A DNA stretch of 64,000 bases from Candidatus Gastranaerophilales bacterium (GTDB lineage: Bacteria; Cyanobacteriota; Vampirovibrionia; Gastranaerophilales; Gastranaerophilaceae), in NCBI GenBank assembly GCA_017402995.1, contig JAFQOV010000005.1:1-64000 (forward strand). Direction: 5' to 3'. The translations under genes were made by a program, and so were the position numbers. Of this stretch, positions 60,568 through 64,000 are shown piece after piece (the stretch's first letter is position 1; each line of letters starts with the position of its first letter). The notes under the pieces were generated by a model. The model saw only the letters and a list, made by a program, of their open reading frames with translations, ran no database searches and was not told the DNA's origin.

Positions 60568-60861
60568 CTATTTTGTCTTTTTAAACAGGCTTATAAGTGA
60601 AATCAAAGACCCAAGCGCAATGCCGATTGAGCAAAATCCTTGGAATTTTAAATCTGTTTTTGGTTTTTCGGATAATTTATAAACAGTATGTGGATTTTCT
60701 TGTCTTTTAAGCTCTAAAATATCTGTTGTTGTTGGCGAAGAAATAGCTGGAACATCAACCACGCCAACATTTGGGCGCAAAGTTTCGCGCTTTGTAGTTG
60801 TAGCATTATTTGAAACTATATTTGGCTCAGGCTGTTTGAGCACATTTAAACTAGGTTCCAT
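60568..60861 (-). CDS. tail-anchored small protein with KFQG motif
   Basis: This 97-residue protein has a polar, Thr/Pro-rich N-terminal 70 residues. It ends with LKFQGFCSIGIALGSLISLI (abridged), a hydrophobic segment and a basic FKKTK tail, suggesting a C-terminal membrane anchor. The KFQG piece resembles the lineage motif seen elsewhere in the window. It is divergent from clpB. Confidence 0.65.
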   Translation of the reverse strand: MEPSLNVLKQPEPNIVSNNATTTKRETLRPNVGVVDVPAISSPTTTDILELKRQENPHTVYKLSEKPKTDLKFQGFCSIGIALGSLISLISLFKKTK

Positions 60862-60976
60862 ATATTTATTAAAACAAAGCTTTAAAAAATATTGCCCGAA
60901 AAATTAAAATATAATTAATTTTGGAAGTTTTTAAAAAAATCCTTATAAACTAAAAATATAGGATAAAGGATTTTTT

Positions 60977-63556
60977 ATGTTTGATAATTTCACAGATTCA
61001 ACTCGCGAATTAATCTTTAAAGCTCAAAATATTGCGCTAATAAACCATAATACCCAAATTGAACCAGTTCATATTTTGCTTGGCGCAACAAATTCAGGGA
61101 TTGAAGGAGTTGAATTATATTTAAATGAATTAAAATTAAATACAAACATTTTTAAAAAAGATTTGGAAAATATCATATCTGACCTTGCAAAAACGCAAAA
61201 CCCACAAAACAACATCTTTTTTAGCAAAGATTCTCTTTTATTGTTTGAAAAAGCGCAAGAAAAAGCAAAATCTTTAAAAGACAAGTTTGTTGCTTTTGAA
61301 CATATTTTGCTTGCTTTAAACGAAATCAAAGAAAATCCAATTCAAAGATTAATTGAAAAATACGAATTAAATGAAAATAAAATTTTACTCGCTATGAAAA
61401 ATATTAGGGGGGATAAAAAAGTGGATAATAAAAACGCAGATGAAGATTATAAAATCATAGAAAAATATTCGCAAGATTTAACAGAACTTGCGCGCAATGG
61501 GAAGCTTGACCCAGTTATCGGACGAGACGAAGAAATAAGAAGAATTATTCAAGTTTTAAATCGCAGAAGCAAAAACAACCCCTGTTTAATTGGCGAAGCA
61601 GGTGTTGGTAAAACCGCTATTGTTGAAGGCTTGGCACAAAGAATTGTTAGAGGAGATGTCCCTGAAAGCCTTAAAAACACAACTTTAATCTCTCTTGATA
61701 TGGGTGCATTGATTGCTGGCGCGAAATTTAGAGGCGAATTTGAAGAACGCCTTAAAAAAGTTTTAGCCGAAGTTGAAAAATCTTGCGGTCAAATAATCAT
61801 GTTTATTGATGAACTACATACAGTCGTTGGCGCGGGCGGTCAAGAAGGCACAGGAGACGCCGGAAACCTTTTAAAACCAATTTTAGCGCGCGGCGCAATA
61901 AGAACAGTTGGCGCGACAACAGTAAACGAATATAGAAAATATATCGAAAAAGACCCAGCGCTAGAGCGCCGTTTTCAGCCAATTTTGGTCGACGAACCAA
62001 CCGTTGAAGATACAATTTCAATCCTAAGAGGTTTAAAAGATAAATACGAAGTCCACCACGGAATTAGAATTAAAGATAGTGCATTGATTGCTGCTGCAAA
62101 ATTATCTAGCCGATATATTACAGATAGATTTTTGCCAGACAAAGCAATAGATTTAGTAGATGAAGCATCATCTGCTATTAGAATTGAGATTGACTCAATG
62201 CCAGAAGAACTAGACAAATTAGAGCGTCAAAAGCTTCAATTACAAATTGAGTTGCAATCTTTAAAAGATGAAAATGACCAAGAAAAAATTAAAAAAGTTG
62301 AAAATATTTTAACTGAAATTTCGCAAAAAGCAGATAAATTAAAAAACCAATGGGAAAAAGAAAAAACTTTAATCAAAGGTGAAGTTGCAATTAAAAGCGA
62401 AATTGAACAAACACGAATTGAAATAGAACGCGCGCAAAGAGAGTTTAATCTTGAACTTGCGGCAAAATTGCAATATGGGAAATTAAGAGAATTAGAAGAA
62501 CAATTAAAAAATTGCAAAAATAAAGAACAAAAAACAACTATGCTAAAAGAAGAAATTGACGAAGAAGATATCGCTCAAATCATCTCAAAATGGACGGGTG
62601 TGCCCGTTTCAAAACTTGTTGAAGAAGAGAGCCAAAAACTTTTAGCCATGGAAAATGTATTGCATTCTCAAGTTATAGGACAAGATGAAGCTGTTGAAAA
62701 AATCTCTGACAGCATAAGAAGAGCAAGAAGCGGTCTATCAGACCCAAAACGCCCTATTGGAACATTTTTATTTTTAGGACCAACAGGCGTTGGTAAAACA
62801 GAATTAGCAAAAGCTTTGGCTAAATTTATGTTTTTAGATGAAGAAAATATCATCAGAATTGACATGTCAGAATATATGGAAAAACACTCTGTCGCAAGGC
62901 TAATCGGCGCGCCTCCAGGATATGTTGGATATGATGAAGGTGGGCAATTAACCTCTGCTGTTCGAAAAAAACCATATTCCGTTGTATTATTTGATGAAAT
63001 TGAAAAAGCACACCCAGATGTGTTTAACATTATGCTTCAAATTTTTGATGATGGAAGATTAACAGATTCAAAAGGAAAAACAGTAGATTTTAAAAACACA
63101 ATTATCATTTTAACCTCTAACATTGGTTCAAATATCATCTTGGATAATGCCCTAAAAGGTATGTTAGGAGAGAAAAACAAGGAACAAGAACGTGAAGAAA
63201 TTAACCAAAAATTAAGGGAATATTTTAAACCTGAGTTTTTAAATAGAATTGATGAAACAATATTTTTTGAAGCTTTAACTTTGGATAATTTGGTTCATAT
63301 TGTTGATATTCAAGTTGATTATTTGAAAAAACTTTTGGCAGAGAGAAAAATTGAACTTGAAATTTCACCTGACGCCAAAAATCAGCTTGCAATATTAGGC
63401 TATAACCCAATTTATGGCGCAAGACCGCTAAAAAGAACTATCAGACAAGAAATCGAAAATCCATTGTCTAAATTGCTTTTGGGAAAAGAATTTAGCGATG
63501 GAGATAAGATTATTGTTGAATATTGTGATGATAGGTTTGAGTTTAAAAAAGGGTAA
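60977..63556 (+). CDS. clpB: ATP-dependent chaperone ClpB
   Basis: This 859-residue AAA+ disaggregase has an N-domain (~1-145), NBD1 with Walker [10 protein letters not shown] (~205) and [15 protein letters not shown]. The coiled-coil M-domain of ClpB (~400-525) and NBD2 with Walker [10 protein letters not shown] (~605) follow. The length and full M-domain distinguish it from ClpA/ClpC, and no ClpP-binding loop is evident. ClpB works with DnaK to resolve aggregates. AAAGGA lies before the ATG. No heat-shock operator (CIRCE) is visible upstream. Confidence 0.94.
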   Translation: MFDNFTDSTRELIFKAQNIALINHNTQIEPVHILLGATNSGIEGVELYLNELKLNTNIFKKDLENIISDLAKTQNPQNNIFFSKDSLLLFEKAQEKAKSLKDKFVAFEHILLALNEIKENPIQRLIEKYELNENKILLAMKNIRGDKKVDNKNADEDYKIIEKYSQDLTELARNGKLDPVIGRDEEIRRIIQVLNRRSKNNPCLIGEAGVGKTAIVEGLAQRIVRGDVPESLKNTTLISLDMGALIAGAKFRGEFEERLKKVLAEVEKSCGQIIMFIDELHTVVGAGGQEGTGDAGNLLKPILARGAIRTVGATTVNEYRKYIEKDPALERRFQPILVDEPTVEDTISILRGLKDKYEVHHGIRIKDSALIAAAKLSSRYITDRFLPDKAIDLVDEASSAIRIEIDSMPEELDKLERQKLQLQIELQSLKDENDQEKIKKVENILTEISQKADKLKNQWEKEKTLIKGEVAIKSEIEQTRIEIERAQREFNLELAAKLQYGKLRELEEQLKNCKNKEQKTTMLKEEIDEEDIAQIISKWTGVPVSKLVEEESQKLLAMENVLHSQVIGQDEAVEKISDSIRRARSGLSDPKRPIGTFLFLGPTGVGKTELAKALAKFMFLDEENIIRIDMSEYMEKHSVARLIGAPPGYVGYDEGGQLTSAVRKKPYSVVLFDEIEKAHPDVFNIMLQIFDDGRLTDSKGKTVDFKNTIIILTSNIGSNIILDNALKGMLGEKNKEQEREEINQKLREYFKPEFLNRIDETIFFEALTLDNLVHIVDIQVDYLKKLLAERKIELEISPDAKNQLAILGYNPIYGARPLKRTIRQEIENPLSKLLLGKEFSDGDKIIVEYCDDRFEFKKG

Positions 63557-63570
63557 AACTCAATCATAAG

Positions 63571-63783
63571 TCAAAAGTTTAAAAATTCTGCCAAAGATAA
63601 ATTAAAGGCTTTGGCAATTTTATTTAATTTTGAAAATGTAATATCGTTTTGCGCAGTTTCAATGTTGCCCAAAGTAGAGCGACCAATGCCAGCACGAAAT
63701 GCTAACTCATCTTGAGTAAAATTGTTGATTTTTCTCAATTCCTTAATTCTATTTGCAAGTTTTTCTATAAGAATCTTGTCCAT
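63571..63783 (-). CDS. XRE-family transcriptional regulator
   Basis: I choose ATG 63783 (70 residues, MDKILIEKLANRIKELRK), because a GACAAT box six bases upstream (63790-63795) with TTGTTT 17 bases further predicts a leaderless mRNA. The sequence is one helix-turn-helix (NNFTQDELAFRAGIGRSTLGNIE, abridged: TQDELAFRAGIG then STLGNIE), with no sensor domain. It is divergent from a HAD gene, and a palindrome covers both promoters, so it probably regulates itself and its neighbour. Confidence 0.85.
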   Translation of the reverse strand: MDKILIEKLANRIKELRKINNFTQDELAFRAGIGRSTLGNIETAQNDITFSKLNKIAKAFNLSLAEFLNF

Positions 63784-63790
63784 AATTAAA

Positions 63791-63809
63791 TTGTCAGCTA
63801 TAATGACAA
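63791..63809. promoter_or_regulatory. candidate operator between XRE and HAD genes
   Basis: TTGTCA (63791-63796) and TGACAA (63804-63809) form an inverted repeat with seven bases between. The site overlaps the rightward -10 TATAAT (63799-63804; TTGTCC at 63776-63781, 17-base spacer) and the leftward GACAAT box. Confidence 0.6.
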
Positions 63810-63841
63810 AGTAAACAAACCGTGACACTGACAGAGGGTAA

Positions 63842-64000
63842 ATGAAATCTAGTTATATCAAGAAAATTCTAATTGATTTAGACGGTGTTTTAAACGTATA
63901 CGAAGGGGGTTTTAATGAAAATAAAATCCCTGCAATAAAAAATGGCGCAAAAGAATTTCTTGAAAAATTAAGCAAAGAAAACGAGCTTTATCTTTTTACA
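63842..64000 (+). CDS. HAD-superfamily hydrolase, partial (cut by window end)
   Basis: Only 53 codons are visible. MKSSYIKKILIDLDGVLN shows HAD motif I (LIDLDGVL), and NGAKEFLEKLSKENELYLFT leads into motif II. The start has AGAGGG upstream. It could be a 5'(3')-nucleotidase-like or polynucleotide phosphatase; the rest is outside the window. Confidence 0.8.
   Translation, partial: MKSSYIKKILIDLDGVLNVYEGGFNENKIPAIKNGAKEFLEKLSKENELYLFT

Noticed and set aside
60259-60600. Plus-strand frame of 113 codons
   Set aside because: No Shine-Dalgarno, odd composition, and a better small gene exists on the opposite strand.
1-64000. Insertion sequences, prophage or integrase genes
   Set aside because: No transposase, integrase, or phage structural protein was recognised, and no terminal inverted repeats with target duplications were seen.

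Overview
The window is AT-rich (roughly 30% G+C by eye) and gene-dense. Its gene set points to a Gram-negative-type, anaerobic, flagellate bacterium: MinC/D/E, an MCE (MlaD-like) envelope protein, YidD, flagellar FliF/G/H/I, CMP-nonulosonate cytidylyltransferase, a multi-subunit Ehr-type membrane complex in place of respiratory complex I, and no oxygen-dependent enzymes seen. Many lineage-specific proteins carry a short N-terminal or central motif like SFKAG / SFQG / KFQG and the run M-S-P-L-L-Q. I associate these with Candidatus Gastranaerophilales (Melainabacteria/Vampirovibrionia, the non-photosynthetic gut sister group of Cyanobacteria). That assignment is an inference, not a search result.

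Layout. 0-3.4 kb: rplI and the min operon (minC-minD-minE), leftward. 3.4-7.4 kb: a candidate structured RNA, three lineage-specific genes (one with a TonB-like C-terminus) and tRNA-Gly(TCC), which has a scrambled partial copy just upstream. 7.4-15 kb: housekeeping genes (DnaQ-like exonuclease, MlaD-like protein, PrmC, GlmS, CtpA-type protease) plus exported unknowns and a GC-rich spacer. 15-17 kb: PurD-like ATP-grasp, NeuA-like cytidylyltransferase and YidD, overlapping. 17-23 kb: fliF-fliG-fliH-fliI leftward, and divergently a gene with a sigma-28-type promoter. 23-27.4 kb: a second candidate structured RNA, FAD-linked oxidase, MATE transporter, RNase P RNA. 27.4-34.6 kb: a six-gene Ehr operon (ion-pumping modules plus hydrogenase-like subunits lacking the NiFe cysteines) with a near-perfect Rex-type operator. 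34.7-40.3 kb: U32 peptidase-family protein, NrtR-like regulator, DUF2344 protein, RNase E/G. 40.3-51.6 kb: a degenerate hybrid-cluster-protein paralogue and a four-gene operon coding two GH13 enzymes and two large membrane proteins. 51.8-64 kb: STAND/TPR protein, RsmG, EngB, SpeE, AroA, a DUF4145-like membrane protein, HAD phosphatases, ClpB, and an XRE regulator divergent from a HAD gene cut by the window end.

How it fits together. The Ehr operon is probably a redox-driven ion pump fed by ferredoxin and tuned to the NADH/NAD+ ratio through Rex. The two GH13 proteins suggest intracellular alpha-glucan metabolism tied to membrane proteins. The flagellar export/MS-ring genes and the sigma-28 promoter imply a motile life stage. 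A repeated regulatory theme is a consensus -10 box only six or seven bases before the start codon with no Shine-Dalgarno sequence, i.e. predicted leaderless mRNAs; at least eight genes here show it.
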